64,000 bases of DNA from Galerina marginata (Eukaryota > Basidiomycota > Agaricomycetes > Agaricales > Galerinaceae). Positions 11,502 to 25,360 of this stretch are shown piece after piece. The stretch covers positions 806,001 to 870,000 of the forward strand of contig JAECYW010000002.1 in the NCBI GenBank assembly GCA_023014335.1. Direction: 5' to 3'. Positions within the stretch are counted from its first letter, which is position 1, and each line of letters opens with the position of its first letter. The translations under genes were made by a program, and so were the position numbers. A model generated the notes under the pieces. It saw nothing but the letters and a program-made list of their open reading frames with translations, was not told where the DNA came from and made no database searches.

Positions 11502-13245
11502 TTAATCACAAAGGTTACGATATTGAATGTTCGTCGGATCCTGAGGAATCCAACCGTTTGCTAGTCCAGCCTGGTACGACCATTCATCCGCGACTTCAGC
11601 CTTCCAGGTCCACTGGATCCAACCCTGAGCTTTCTCATAAGAGATTACTTGAGCTTCCCAATATTGTCGAAGAAAAGTCTTGTAGCTATCACTGAACGAG
11701 GACGCTTTGCCAGTGAGGCCATCGCAGCTGCCCACGCGTGTGGATCCCGGGTAACTGCCGTCATAACGAGAGCCTGCACCTCGGCCATTAAGATACTTCG
11801 CGCAATCGTTGGCAGCAGGGGTCCACTCTCCGACGACGGTCCATAAAGTTGATGAAGGTAAGATCAGAGGCCTTGGCACACGCTGTTTCAATGTGCTGGC
11901 TGTTGCTCATTTGGTTCTCCTAACAGAAGATGAGATTTTGTAAAACGCTAAAGAGCCACCTAACTTACTGCTACTGAGAAAATTTGGTATACATGGGTAT
12001 CCATAATCACACCTTGATAATTTGGGGAGGGCATGAAGTTTTTCCAATAACTGGTCGGCTGGAACGCATCGTGGATCATCACAACAGTGTTGCTTTCTTG
12101 TGAAGTCCCATAGGGCGACCTGAAACGCGTGATCTGAGAACTCTACACAATGACCAAAGTCAATAAAATCACTAACCGAATTATTCCATAGCTATCATAC
12201 CAGTACTGCAGGCAAAGTTATGTCGGCAAACCATCATGATATTCAGAACACTTTAACATACCTGTTTCGTTACTTCCAAAACATCGTTCCCGAAGTATCC
12301 CGCAGGCCTTGGTCCACATAAGCGACGCAAATCAGTAATGAGTGTGTTCTTACTCGTTCAACGGCGCTATGATGGGGACAGTGCCTGTCATATCTTTAAA
12401 CATAGAGGCTAGCATTCTTATAACGGCCTTCGTGCGGTCGACGTTTATGCTTTTGGTAGTGCCACTGTCTGGAGGGAACGATCAGAGCTGAGAAATTAAA
12501 GGGGTTCGGGACACACACGGATAGCTCTTCTTCTGCCCAGAATTATCGTATCTGTGTTCAAAAAACTTAGTGAGAAACAACCATGAGGCAAGGGCCAGTT
12601 AATACCCGTTCTGGCTCTCAGGTGCGCCTGTGGTCGGAGTTAGACTATTTTTCTTCCAATCTAGAAAAGACCCTACCATGCAGATCGACGATTAATTTGA
12701 GTACCATGATTTTGTGCCCAGGTCACGGCCTTGAGTAGATAGGGGAGTTGACCTTGTATATACGGTTCCCCAGCGGAAACATCGAATGCCCAATATCCGA
12801 TAGGAAGACGAACATGGTTGAGTCTATCGCAGTGTGAGTACAGCATAAAGCTGCAGGTGAAGGTGTAAACATACCCTGCCCCTGCAATGGCGGCAAAATC
12901 TGCTTCTGTGATCCAAGTGTCCCAGTGGTGTTGGATGGCGGCCTGAGCCTTTGTGCGGTCTTGGTATTGTCCAAAGGTATATTCGTCGACAATCCGAGAG
13001 TCACCGGTGTTATCGAAGATTGAAGGCGTAATCCAAGGCTAAATGAACGCGACAAAATGAATGTCAGAATTGTAATAATCCGCAGAGAGTTCAATGAGAG
13101 TTCGCACTTCGAGAACAAGCCATCCTCCGAGATTCACGCCCCGGACTTTCTGAGCTCCATAGGGGAATCCAAAAGCGAGTGCACAGATAGATGGAATGAG
13201 CGACAAGCCAAATATAATGGCGGTAAAACGAGCGGAATGGGTCAT
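11502..13245 (-). CDS. GH5 exo-1,3-beta-glucanase, copy A
   Basis: A secreted glycoside hydrolase family 5 (EXG1-like) enzyme that trims beta-1,3-glucan in the fungal wall or in food polysaccharide. The start at 13245 gives a signal peptide (MTHSARFTAIIFGLSLIPSICALA), then FGFPYGAQKVRGVNLGGWLVLE. Family motifs follow: [52 protein letters not shown] (acid/base Glu), and WTVVGEWTPAANDCAKYLNGRG, where GEW holds the nucleophile. The end is GWIQWTWKAEVADEWSYQAG. About ten short introns interrupt it. Two single-base insertions break the frame, near 12702 (between AQNHG and LKLIVDLHG) and about 11855 (between ASDLT and SSTLW). It has a divergent paralogue at 20.6-22.3 kb on the same strand. Confidence 0.88.
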
Positions 13246-14087
13246 GGCAAAAAAAGTAAGTGAAAAAGAGAGTGGGCAGTAAACTCAACAGCAGAGTACT
13301 AGAGGCAGCAGATCCATGAGGATGGCCCTTTATACGTTTCCAAAGTACTCGTGCCAGCACTGGTCGAGGAAACCTGGACTAGTGCTTGTCACAATTAACC
13401 TAGAAGCCTTCGTCGGATCCGATTAAGCTCCAGGTAATAGCGCCTACTCAATGGAAGCCGGGCCATCAGCGTTCGACGGCGAATACCTCGAGAAGTTCCA
13501 CCGCAAATTTTTAGATGAGTGCTCGGCACTGGCATAGGTGCTAGCATGCTTTGTCGAAGTTTTCGACACTGGCAGACATGACGTCGAGTCTCAACAGCAA
13601 ACATCGAACAAGGAAGGAAGATGGACGTGCACGAAGACAAGCAAATTTGAAAGCCCGCGACTCTTTCTGGTGCATCCTCGCATCCCTAGGAATCGTTCCA
13701 TTTTTTACGATTCGAAGCCAACGTAAGAGTCAGGAGAAAGAGGTCTTGAGCGAACGGTTAACATAACCCACGAACGTCGACAACATGAATTCAAAACACC
13801 TTCACATTTTCATAGTAACAACCACTGTCTCGGGCTTCCATGAAGTCCGGATAACTACATTATATTCTGTAAGTTAAGACTGTAATTCAATTGTCTTCAC
13901 AAATAAAATGTGGCCAATATTCCTTGGGACTACAACTGACCACATTGTCGCTGACTTGTTGGATTCAAGTTGGATTGCTGAATGAAAGAAGATCATCGAT
14001 CATCTGTCATGTCTGCAACATTTACGATTCACTGGCACTTTTTCTAAAACCTCACCAAAAATAGGATATCGGTGAGAAATGGGTACA
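13246..14087. other. intergenic region upstream of GH5 copy A
   Basis: Promoter side of the GH5 gene, up to the start of the GH54 duplication unit. Short ORFs on both strands show no recognisable protein. No repeat seen. Confidence 0.4.
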
Positions 14088-14188
14088 AATCTGCGAGCGA
14101 AATTATAACGAAGGGAGTGACGACCGGGCTACAACTGCTACGTGGGTACGTAGATGGATGTCTCCAGGTCAAATTTTTCTGATCCAAC

Positions 14189-15689
14189 TCAAGCGAAGCC
14201 GCTGCTGACCACCCAGCTCACATCGTCGTTGAATGAGGCAGTGGAATCGAACTGATTGACACCACCGTTGCTCGCGGCATAAAGCAAATTTGCGTCGTGG
14301 CGGAAATAGCGAGTTGGGAAGCTCCAGGATTGGAGCGAGTTGCCCTGGCCATTCAGGCCAGCCTGCGGACAGAACGTGGCGTCTTCATGGAACTGCTTGC
14401 TGCCGTCGTTGGCGTTGAGTTGGAGCTCGAAGTTGGAGTGCATTATGAAGCTGCCGGGGGTGTCCCTAGACTCGAACGAGAAGCAGGCGCTATTCCCAAG
14501 GCCGGTGCGAACCGTCCAGCTCGCCTGCTGTTTGAGGGCGGTGCTGCTGGACGACGAGACGACCTGGGTATTGACGGTGGCGCCGGTGTGGGCGAGGTAG
14601 CGTGTCGTGCAGCAGGCTGTGGTGGCTCGCAGCGAGAATGGAGGAACCGACGTTGAGTGCGGGGCCGCTGGTCAGCGACTGTGGTGGCGTACTTGGCTGC
14701 TACAATATTGGCCTGCACTGCGTTCTCGGTGGCGTCGGACGGAAAGCCAGAGGTCATCACGCCCTCGTAGAATGTGCCTTGTCCGCTGTGGCTATTGTCT
14801 CCACCGATGCCCAGGATAATGGCTCCCTCTTTACTCATCGGGTTGTAGCCGGTCACACTTGGGCGTGCACCATTCCAGAACGTCGACAGTGAGCCGGACG
14901 CAGCGTTGGCCCCGCGGATCGACCAATGATTCGGCTCCCCTTTGACGACGGCAGTGATGAACCGGTGGGAGATTGTCGGGTCTCCAGTGTTTAGATGAAC
15001 ATTGGGGCCAGAGAACACGCCGTTCTCGAGGTCTGCCATGACCCAAGGGCCACTACCAGAGCCGGTACCTTGGCCGGTTAAATTGCCAAAGTAGATGGCT
15101 TCCATGTGGCCGTTGCCTGTATCGAAACTGCTTGTTTCTGCGTTACCGTAGTCGAAGCAGCAGCCGCTGTTGAAGTGGGTCCCGTCGAACACCGCGTACA
15201 TGCCCTGGGCTGCGTCGCCTTTGGCCGTGCCGGTGGCAGTATTGTTGCGGTAGCCGCTGCCGGGCGGAAGGAAGACACCATACGCCTTGCGACCGTTCAG
15301 CGTGACCGGAGCACCAGTCGCACTGGCGAGGTTGTCGAACCCGCCAGGCTGCTGGTCCCTTAAAACGGCCAGGCGGGGCCTGGGTGAGGTGATTACCGCG
15401 ACCGGACTGGTCGAAGATGATGGTGATGACGCAGGTCGTGCTGGCGCAGAAGGAGTCTTGGGTGGCGGCATTGGCGACACCACCAGCAGACAGCGCTGCG
15501 ATGTTGGTCCGTTTTATTGTCGGAGTGGCGTTGCACCTGGTAGAGGACGCCGCTGTAGGCGTTGAACAGAGCGCGAGTGGTGGCGTGTGCGGCGACGCAG
15601 GGAGTGCCGCCGGAGGCGTAGATGTCGCAGGGGCCAGCGACGACAAGGGAGCTCGTGGCAACAAGCACTAGGGCGAGTAAGGCGCGCAT
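14189..15689 (-). CDS. GH54 alpha-L-arabinofuranosidase with CBM42, copy A, frame-broken
   Basis: A secreted AbfB-type enzyme that removes arabinose side chains from arabinoxylan and arabinan. The start at 15689 gives a signal peptide (MRALLALVLVATSSLVVAGP), then CDIYASGGTPCVAAHATTRALF, which is the canonical GH54 N-terminus. The catalytic domain shows DSFCASTTCVITIIFDQSGRG, GFDNLASATGAPVTLNGRKAYG, CCFDYGNAET and IILGIGGDNSHSGQGTFYEG. The C-terminal CBM42 beta-trefoil has FIMHSNFELQLN and SFPTRYFRHDANLLY and stops at SWVVSSGFA. There is no intron; the length (about 500 codons) is normal for the family. Three single inserted bases break the frame, at about 15509/15510, 15346 and 14680. Copy B lacks the extra base at each of these three sites, so these are insertions in this copy. 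Confidence 0.9.
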
Positions 15690-16362
15690 ATTTAATAGAA
15701 TGGGAGAATAGTTGAACCGGTATCGTAGCCTTTTAAGACGCAAGTTAGGTCATGTCAGGTATATCTTCGTTCTCGTGTCGGAAGGCCAGTCATTGCCAGC
15801 GTATGAGTTCGATCATGGGGGACCTACATGTGACGAAGAGTTGCAGCTAAATTCAAAACGTTATGTGAACAGGAAGTAAGGGAAATTGTCCAAGGAAATA
15901 GTTGCTCTCGAAGCAAACAGCAAAGTCAGGAGAAGGACAAGTTATGTGCACGAGCTAGCCACCGGGCCGACTTGCACATGCTCCCGGCGGCCTATTGCAT
16001 CCTGATTCCTCTCCCAAGGAATAGTTGCTTCTTTACCAGTGCTGCTCGATCGTCGAGAAATGGCTTTGACAGGTCATCGGATGTACCCTCTTTTTTTCCG
16101 GGGCCTGTGGCGAGAAATTTTGAGTGAGGACAAGTGAAGGAGGCCGCAAACTCCTCTCAGTTTTGCGTCCGCCCTTACACTTTTCTGCTCAATAATGCTG
16201 CACTGACAGGATGTATGACCGTCACACTAGCGAAGATATCCGCATGAAGTGGGCATGAAGCAATGAGTTGCTCTGTGACCGTTGTCAGATTTGGTTGTTT
16301 ACCGCTGCTGACTCGTGTGGACTCCTGCTTGAAAACAGCGTTTGCTCAGATTTAGCGCCTCT
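15690..16362. promoter_or_regulatory. GH54 copy A upstream region
   Basis: Presumed promoter, duplicated with the gene. A TATTTAAT-like element lies immediately before the ATG, and TTTTAAG lies at about 15730. I see no defined activator site. Confidence 0.4.
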
Positions 16363-17963
16363 CTCCGTCGTCGTTTGTACTTCGCAATGCTAGCCCTCGG
16401 GTTAGCAATCGAGGCGGACCATTTCAACGCCACGCACAATTCTGTCTGCATTCGTTAGCCCGCCATCTAAGCCGATAGCGAATTCCAAACACACCTAGGA
16501 CACTTCAGCGCGTCTCCCACAGCGCGTACAAAGCCCCCACGTCCCTCAATCTCGACTGATTCCTTGCCGCGACGATTGGACAACACCCACAACAAAGCCT
16601 GCCTGTCCGCTGCAGCCCCATCCACTTCGCATTCGTCAGTGGGATATTAACTTGCAGGGTGCACGAGTGTTGTTGTGCTGGCAAACCAAGGTCTAGGGAC
16701 TGCTACAAGTCATTCAGGTCAGCTATGTTCTCTTCTGAAGCCCGTAAACTGGCTAACCTTTGTAATAGCACCTTCGTCATCCGCTCACCCACTTTTTATT
16801 CAACCTGCCGATGCTCAACGTCCTGCAGCCGCAGCCGCCGTTGAGTCTGACTGACGGTTTGCAGACTTTTTGATAGGAACGGGTAAGTAAAATTCGTGTG
16901 TTCTTCGTATCTTAACTCACCTTGTTTCGAGCTTGGGACTTCAATCAACGTCCAGCCTCTACCCTCGCCCGCTCGCTCACCCACCACCTCCTCGACTCCC
17001 AAATCACGAACCCTGCCTTCTACTCTCAAGCCGCAGCATGCTTCCATGCTGCCCAGGGGTCAATCAGAACGGAATCAAAGCACCAGTAAGTAACTCACCA
17101 CAAATCGAGCAGCAAGCTGGTGTTGTTAACCCCACCACATCTACAAGACCGAGTACAAAGCCCACGCATCTCTCATGCCTCCACTGAAGTCGACAATTCT
17201 TCCCGCGGCGGTTCCCTGCACCGATGTCACCGCAGTGTCATCTGTTCGCGCTTGTCGGCACGATATCGACTTGAAGGGTGTGCAAATGCCATCTACGGCA
17301 CCTGTATCGACAAAACGAGGGGTCGAGGCTGCCATAAACAATTCAGGTGAGTATCCCTTTCTTTTAAAGCTCAAAAATTCACTGACCTTGTATAAAGGAC
17401 CCTTCTCCCCCTGCATGCCCACTTGAAATCCGAGACGTTAATGACCGTGTGTTCCGCTGGGCCTTCCGTCGAGTCGATTGGATGGTTAGGCAGCCTTTTG
17501 AACGGATAAGGTGGACAACTCATCATAGCCTTGTTGAAATTATACTCACCTCGTTTTCAGCCCACATTAAGCGACTCACCGTAAAAAAAACTGCCTGGCT
17601 GCCTCTTCAACAAGACCACTTCTCCCGCTCCAGCTCTTGCTTGCAGCACTACCCACCCGCCATCTGGCATCCGGTGATCTTGACTACTTCCGGCAGTCGT
17701 CATCGTCGCCATTGCCTGTCGTTATCACTTTCCTCCTGTTTCATTGTTTCGTTTGTTTGGCAGATAGAGCTGCAGCCACAGGGCATTGGGTGTGGGTGTG
17801 GTTGCGCACGTCGGATTGAATCCTGGCTCGAAGTTGAGCGCTATGTGATGGGCTCATGTCGATGATAGAGGGAACGGGCGAAGGAGAAGAACGTACCAGC
17901 GCACACCACCACCTCGCGACAGGGAGAGCGACCATAGATGTACGGTTCAATATTGTGCTACCA
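16363..17963. other. spacer between the GH54 duplication units
   Basis: About 1.6 kb present once. On the plus strand several strings look like fungal introns, for example GTAAGTAAAATTCG (about 16883) and GTGAGTATCCCTTTC (about 17347) with pyrimidine-rich acceptors. The longest open frames are only about 60-140 codons and match nothing I know. It could be a small spliced or noncoding transcript, a decayed gene, or chance. Confidence 0.35.
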
Positions 17964-20364
17964 TATCTGCGAGCGAAATCAGAATGTCTTATAACGAAGG
18001 GGCTACAACTGCTATGTAGCTACGTAGATGGACTCCAGGTCAAAATTTTCTGATCCAACTCAAGCGAAGCCGTTGCCGACCACCCAGCTCGCATCATCGT
18101 TGAATGAGGCAGTGGCATCAAACTGGTTAACACCACCGTTGCTCGCGACATAGAGCGCGTTTGCGTCGTGGCGGAAATAGCGGGTTGGGAAGCTCCAGGA
18201 TTGAAGCGAGTTGCCCTGGCCATTCAAGCCAGCCTGCGGACAGAACGTGGCGTCTTCATGGAACTGCTTGCTGCCGTCGTTGGCGTTGAGCTGGAGTTCA
18301 AAGTTGGAGTGCATTATGAAGCTGCCGGGGGTGTCCCTAGATTCGAACGAGAAGCAAGCGCTATTCCCTAGGCCGGTGCGAACCGTCCAGCTCGCCTGCT
18401 GTTTGAGGGCAGTGCTGCTGGACGATGAGACGACCTGGGTGTTAATGGTGGCGCCGGTGTGGGCGAGGTAGCGTGTTGTGCAGCAGGCTGTGGTGGCCCG
18501 CAGTGAGATGGAGGAACCGACGTTGAGTGCGGGGCCGCTGGTCAGCGACGTGGTGGCGTACTTGGCGGCTACGATGTTGGCCTGTACTGCATTCTCGGTG
18601 GCGTCGGACGGATAGCCAGAGGTCATCACGCCCTCGTAGAACTGTGCCTTGTGCGCTGTTGCTGTTGTCTCCACCGATGCCTAGAATAATGGATCCCTCT
18701 TTACTCATCGGGTTGTAGCCAGACGCATTTGGGCGTGCACCACTCCAGAACGTCGACAGTGAGCCGGACGCAGCGTTGGCTCCGCGGATCGCCCACTGGT
18801 TCGGCTTCCCTTTAACGACGGCAGTGACGAACCGGTTGGAGATTGAAGGGTCTCCAGTGTTTAGATGAACGTTGGGTCCAGAGAACAGGCCGTTCTCAAG
18901 GTCGGCCATGATCCAAGGGCCGCTGCCAGAGCCAGTGCCCCAGCTCTTTGAATTGCCAAAGTAGATGGCTTCCATGTGGCCGTTGCCTGTATCGCGACTG
19001 CTTGTTTCTGCGTTACCGTAGTCGAAGCAGCAGCCGCCGTTGAAATGGGTTCCATCTAAGACCGCGTACATGCCTTGGGCCGCGTCGCCTTTGGCCTGTG
19101 CCGCTGGCAGCATTGTTACGGTAGCCGGTGCCGGGTGAAATGAAGACGCCATACGCCTTGCGACCGTTCAGCGTGACCGGAGCACCAGTCGCACTGGCGA
19201 GGTTGTCGAACCCGCCGGCTGCTGGTCCCTTTAAACCGCCGGGTGGGGCCTGGGTGAGGTGATTACCGCGACCTGACTGGTCGTAAATGATGGTGATGAC
19301 GCAGGTCGTGCTGGCGCAGAAGGAGTCTTGGGTGGCGGCAGTTGGCGACACCTCCAGCGGACAACGCTGAGATGTTGGTCGTTTTATTATCGGAGTGGCG
19401 TTGCACCTGGATAGAGGACGCCGCTATAACCGTTGAACAGAGCGCGAGTGGTGCTGTGTGCGGCTACGCAGGGAGTGCCGCCAGGAGGCGTAGATGTCGC
19501 AGGGCCCAGCGACAACAAGGGAGCTCGTGGCAATAAGCACCAGGGCGAGTAAGGCGCGCATATTTAATGGAATGGGGGAACGGTTGAACAGGACATAGTA
19601 GCCTTTTAAGCCGCACAGTTCAGGTATGCCTGTAGGTCAGTCCCGACCAGCGAATTGCGATTTCTGGCACCGATGGCATTGCCAGCGTATGAGTTCGATC
19701 ATGGGGGACCTACATGTGACGAAGGGTGGAACATGAAATGAGCGAAATTGTCCAAGGAATAATCAAGGAATAATAATTGCTCTCGAAACAAACATCAGAG
19801 TCAGGAGAAACGAGCTAGCCACCGGGCCGACCCGCACATGCTCACAAACTTCTGCCTATTGCATCCTCTAGTTGCTTCTTTACTAGTGCTGCTCGATGTC
19901 GCCGAGATATGTATTTGACAGGTCAGCAGATGTATCCGAAGCTCCGGGGCCTCTGGCGATAAGTTTTGAGTCGAGGATGTTGGAGTATGAAAGGGCGATG
20001 TATTGCATAACGATGCTACGACATTGTGGTAAAAAATGAAGAAGGAATACGAACGAAGGAAAGGATAAGATATCTAATGATAACATGTGTAAATACCCGA
20101 ATCGGGAGCTCCAACTCCAACGGAGGAGGTCGGAAAGTCGTTTCAGTTTTGCGTCGGCTACCTTACACTTTTCTGTTCAATAATCCTGCACTGACAAAAT
20201 GTTGAACGTCACACTAGCCAAGATATCCACATGAAGGCGTGAAGCGCGTTTTAGATGAGTTGTCTATCTGAGTCATTGACTTTGTCAGATTTGGTTGTTT
20301 ACCGCTGCTTACTCGTGTAGGCTCACTGCTTGAAAATGGCGTTTGCTCAGATTTAACCTCTCAG
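17964..20364. repeat. direct duplication unit B containing GH54 gene
   Basis: Second copy of the 14088-16362 unit. It is longer mainly because of about 140 bp near 19975-20118 in the upstream region that has no counterpart in unit A. That piece is AT-rich and contains no ORF. Confidence 0.85.
18060..19561 (-). CDS. GH54 alpha-L-arabinofuranosidase with CBM42, copy B, frame-broken
   Basis: Paralogue of copy A with the same layout: N-terminal secretion segment (start 19561), GH54 catalytic domain, and CBM42 ending in SWVVGNGFA. Diagnostic pieces are DSFCASTTCVITIIYDQSGRG, GFDNLASATGAPVTLNGRKAYG, CCFDYGNAETSS and FIMHSNFELQLNANDGSKQF. Five single inserted bases relative to copy A break the frame, at about 19483, 19411, 19341, 19097 and 18642. 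None is shared with the three in copy A, so they arose after the duplication or during sequencing. When read across the breaks, both proteins keep the full domain set, so the gene may well be intact in the organism. Confidence 0.88.
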
Positions 20365-20557
20365 TACTGAAAGGCAACTGTATGAAGCGTCGTGTATTCT
20401 ATATATTTACAGAAGGGTATGTCGAACCAAGAATAACAAGAAAAGGTATAAGCAAAGGTATAAAATGCCAGATTCATGAATTTCGTTAAGTATCAGCGAC
20501 GATAAATAAAGCGACAGCAATACGGCGAAAACAATTAGACGATACTTATGCAAATAA
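19562..20557. other. GH54 copy B promoter and GH5 copy B 3' flank
   Basis: About 1 kb. The first 800 bp belong to duplication unit B. The rest (20365-20557) is AT-rich 3' flank of the GH5 gene. No gene is recognised. Confidence 0.4.
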
Positions 20558-22347
<1,790 letters not shown>

Positions 22348-23535
22348 TGCGAAAAAGGGAGGGTGTCGCGTTGCAGTTCATTAAGACAGGGCCGTCATTT
22401 TTATACACACTGCAAGGATGGTCTGCTCGATCGATCGAGTTCTAGTGAAAGGCTGGCGCGAACAGGAGAAAATAGAACAGCTCCAAGAATAGACCAAACT
22501 CGTGTGCTTGCGTGTGGTTCAATGAAAGCAGCAAGGACTGCAGCAGATTAACTTGACGTTGGATGTTGAACGTTGCTCCCGTGGCCCGTTTCGTATGAGA
22601 AACTAACGGATCTACGTGTCAATGTACGAAATTCAAGTCCTTCAGACCTTGAAGCACGATGGTCAGTATACACGTGAACAAATTCCATGTCGGTATCCAG
22701 GTGAAGCAAAGAACAAATAGTAAAGAACCAGCAGCAATTTTCCTGTGTCCATTGGTCCACATATAATGAGGTCAGGGGAGCTTGCGCCAGCAGTTTCAAC
22801 GAGCGTTGTGCTTCTAATGACGGCATGTGAGGCGTATAAGGCACTTGGCCGACCTTTGAGAAGAATCCTGCAACTCCGTCTAATGTCCTTGGCCGAAGAA
22901 TGATAGCAGGGCTTCGGCGATCGTGAAATTAAGTTATCTCGGTGCGCCTGTCGTTGGGCTTGATAGAGTGAGCAATCAGGATCAAGGTTGTACAGGTGGA
23001 TCCATGGAATATTCGGAATTGCTTCGAATTCGATATTTATATCTTCGTAAGACCCGGTCACCAGCAACTCTGAGAGAGAAAAACCATTTGGAAGAAAATA
23101 GATTATGGAACACCCTACACGTGAGGTTGAAATGAACAAAACTTGAACGACATACGTTAAAACCGTCTTAAATAAAAACCACGGTTCCGGCGTCCAGGAT
23201 AAACGATTCCCCGCGACAGCGTTGTACTCGATTTCGCTGGTTCCAAGCATGCAGTCCTAGCCTTGGGTGAGCATTGGAGGTGCCGAAGTTTTGGCAGCGC
23301 AAGATCCTCGGATTAACGTTAAACCAGAGCAAAGGCGAGGTATGCTGTGTCTTGGAAAGGCTTTCAATGAGCTATTTGGTGTGCTCGTCGTCGCGACCGT
23401 TCGCCTTGTTGGACTTTGCGGTCGAAAAGAGACAACGCTTTGCTGTGTGCGGCACAGGGTTTTATTAGCGGCAATGGCCGAACCCTTTAAAGCAGGTCGC
23501 CGCCCTGACATTGCGACCCTATACTCGATACCATC
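22348..23535. other. intergenic region with an unassigned minus-strand ORF (22663-23250)
   Basis: Contains an open frame of 195 codons on the minus strand (MLGTSEIEYNAVAG...). It has a tryptophan-rich hydrophobic start (WTPEPWFLFKTVLTYVV), vaguely like a membrane-protein exon, but I find no continuation that makes a known domain. The right end is the UAP1 promoter. I treat the region as non-coding unless transcription is shown. Confidence 0.3.
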
Positions 23536-25075
23536 ATGTCCATCGATGCCCTCCGCAAACGTTATGAGGCCGCCGGTCAAGACCACCTCTTCAAATTCTG
23601 GTCGAAATTATCCCCCGCCCAAGCAGGAAGAGTTGATGGCGCAGTTAGAATCTCTTAACATTGAACGGGTTAACCGAATTTATTCCAAGGCGGTCTCCTC
23701 TGAAAAGGAAGCCATCAACCCAACCTCAACCGTAGAATCAATAGAACCTCTACCAAAAGGCGCGTCTGAGTCCGTCACAAACGCCGCCAAGGCAAGCGAA
23801 TGGCGGCAGATTGGTCTGGAGGCAATTGCACGGGGCGAGGTCGGCGTGCTGCTCATGGCTGGAGGACAGGGAACCAGACTAGGAAGCAGCGCCCCGAAAG
23901 GTTGCTACGATATCGGCCTTCCCTCCCACAAATCTCTCTTCCAGTATCAGGCAGAACGCATTGCACGATTGCAAACCGTCGCAGAGACCGAATGCGCCAA
24001 ACCTGCCGGATCCGTCATCGTCCCGTGGTACGTCATGACAAGCGGTCCGACGCGTCGGGAAACGGAGGATTTCTTCAAAAAGAACTCTTACTTCGGCTTG
24101 GATTCCAAGAATGTTATCTTCTTTGAACAAGGTCAGCAGGTCCGTTGCAGTTTTCTACCTGTAATGTGGGTGCTGATCTATTTTTCCAGGCACATTGCCT
24201 TGCCTTACAATGGAAGGCAAGGTCTTGCTGGAGACACCTTCCCGAGTGGCCGTTGCCCCGGATGGTAATGGCGGGCTTTACGCTGCAACCCGCTCTCCCC
24301 CTGTACCCAGGAAAGAGCGAAACCGTGCTCTCTGACCTCGCCAAGCGGAAAGTTCTTTATGTGCATGCCTACTGCGTCGACAACTGCCGTAGTTCGCGTC
24401 GCAGATCCTGTCTTCCTCGGATACAGTATTCAAAAACAAGCCGATTGCGCCGCAAAGGTCGTTCCCAAGACACATCCAACGGAATCGGTCGGAGTCGTCG
24501 CATGTCGAGGGAACAAGTATAGCGTCGTCGAGTACTCCGAGATTTCAAAGGAACAAGCAGAGCGCCGCGATCCCGAGACTGGGGAATTAACCTTCCGCGC
24601 AGGCAACATTGCAAACCATTTCTACACCACTGCATATCTCAATCAAGTCGAATCGTTCGAGGACGATCTTGCTTTCCACATCGCTCGAAAGAAAATTCCT
24701 CACGTCGACCTCGAAACGGGCGAGTACGTCAAGCCAAGCAAGCCGAATGGAATGAAGCTCGAAATGTTCGTCTTCGACGTGTTCCCTTATACCGAACGCT
24801 TTGCCGTCCTCGAGGTCGAAAGGAAAGAGGAATTTAGCCCTCTGAAGAATGCTCCTGGTACAGGGTCTGATGATCCTGAAACCAGCCGTCGTGACCTCCT
24901 CGCTCAGCACCAAAGGTTTTTAGAGCATGCAGGTGCTCAAGTTAAGGACCCCGTTGAAATCGAAATTTCCCCGCTAGTCAGCTACGCTGGCGAAGGTCTG
25001 GAAAGCGTGAAGGGCAAGGTGTACCGGAAATCAGGATTGGTTGGAGCCGTCGAAGAGCTGGATGCTTTAGCTTGA
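23536..25075 (+). CDS. UAP1: UDP-N-acetylglucosamine pyrophosphorylase
   Basis: Makes UDP-GlcNAc from UTP and GlcNAc-1-phosphate in the cytosol, feeding chitin, N-glycans and GPI anchors; it is essential in yeast (QRI1). The ATG at 23536 ([22 protein letters not shown]) matches the family N-terminus better than an upstream in-frame start of another frame. The nucleotide-binding signature [22 protein letters not shown] is present, then [48 protein letters not shown] and [16 protein letters not shown]. One intron lies at 24132-24189. Three extra bases break the frame: 23623 (LSPAQ / QEELMAQLE), a run of five C at 24297-24301, and CC at 24387-24388. Length otherwise fits the family (about 490 aa). 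An indispensable enzyme in this state argues for consensus error. Confidence 0.92.
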
Positions 25076-25360
25076 GCAAGGACCTTGAATGTCTGAAAAA
25101 TGGACTGTTAGATGTACTTTGGACACGGACAAAGAATGGTACAGAATTTCGGATCGGACGTTTCCCTTGCAGCATTACTGTAATCATCACATGGCAGGAA
25201 TAATTCATGGACGCTTCCAGTATACCCATATTACCTTTCTAGATTTGCGCAGCTGAGAACAGAATTCACGACATTCCGCAGGTGACAGACAAGGCCTTTG
25301 ATTGTAACACCCAACTGATTAAGCGACTAGGAAAGAAGGACCCACGGATGAACTACATAT
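25076..25360. other. convergent 3' intergenic region
   Basis: 285 bp between the UAP1 stop and the taxilin stop. No feature recognised. Confidence 0.4.

Larger units (their letters stand above)
14088..16362. repeat. direct duplication unit A containing GH54 gene
   Basis: This stretch matches 17964-20364 in the same orientation. The match starts at ATCTGCGAGCGAAAT downstream of the gene and ends near GCGTTTGCTCAGATTTA upstream of it, so gene, 3' flank and about 670 bp of promoter were copied together. The two units differ by scattered substitutions and small indels. Confidence 0.85.

Noticed and set aside
14443..15664. Long overlapping open frames in the GH54 region read as separate genes
   Set aside because: They are pieces of one GH54 gene in different frames, separated by single inserted bases; the second copy shows the continuous reading.
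22663..23250. 195-codon minus-strand ORF as a membrane-protein gene
   Set aside because: Only a hydrophobic start; no continuation or known family, and it lies in the UAP1 upstream region.
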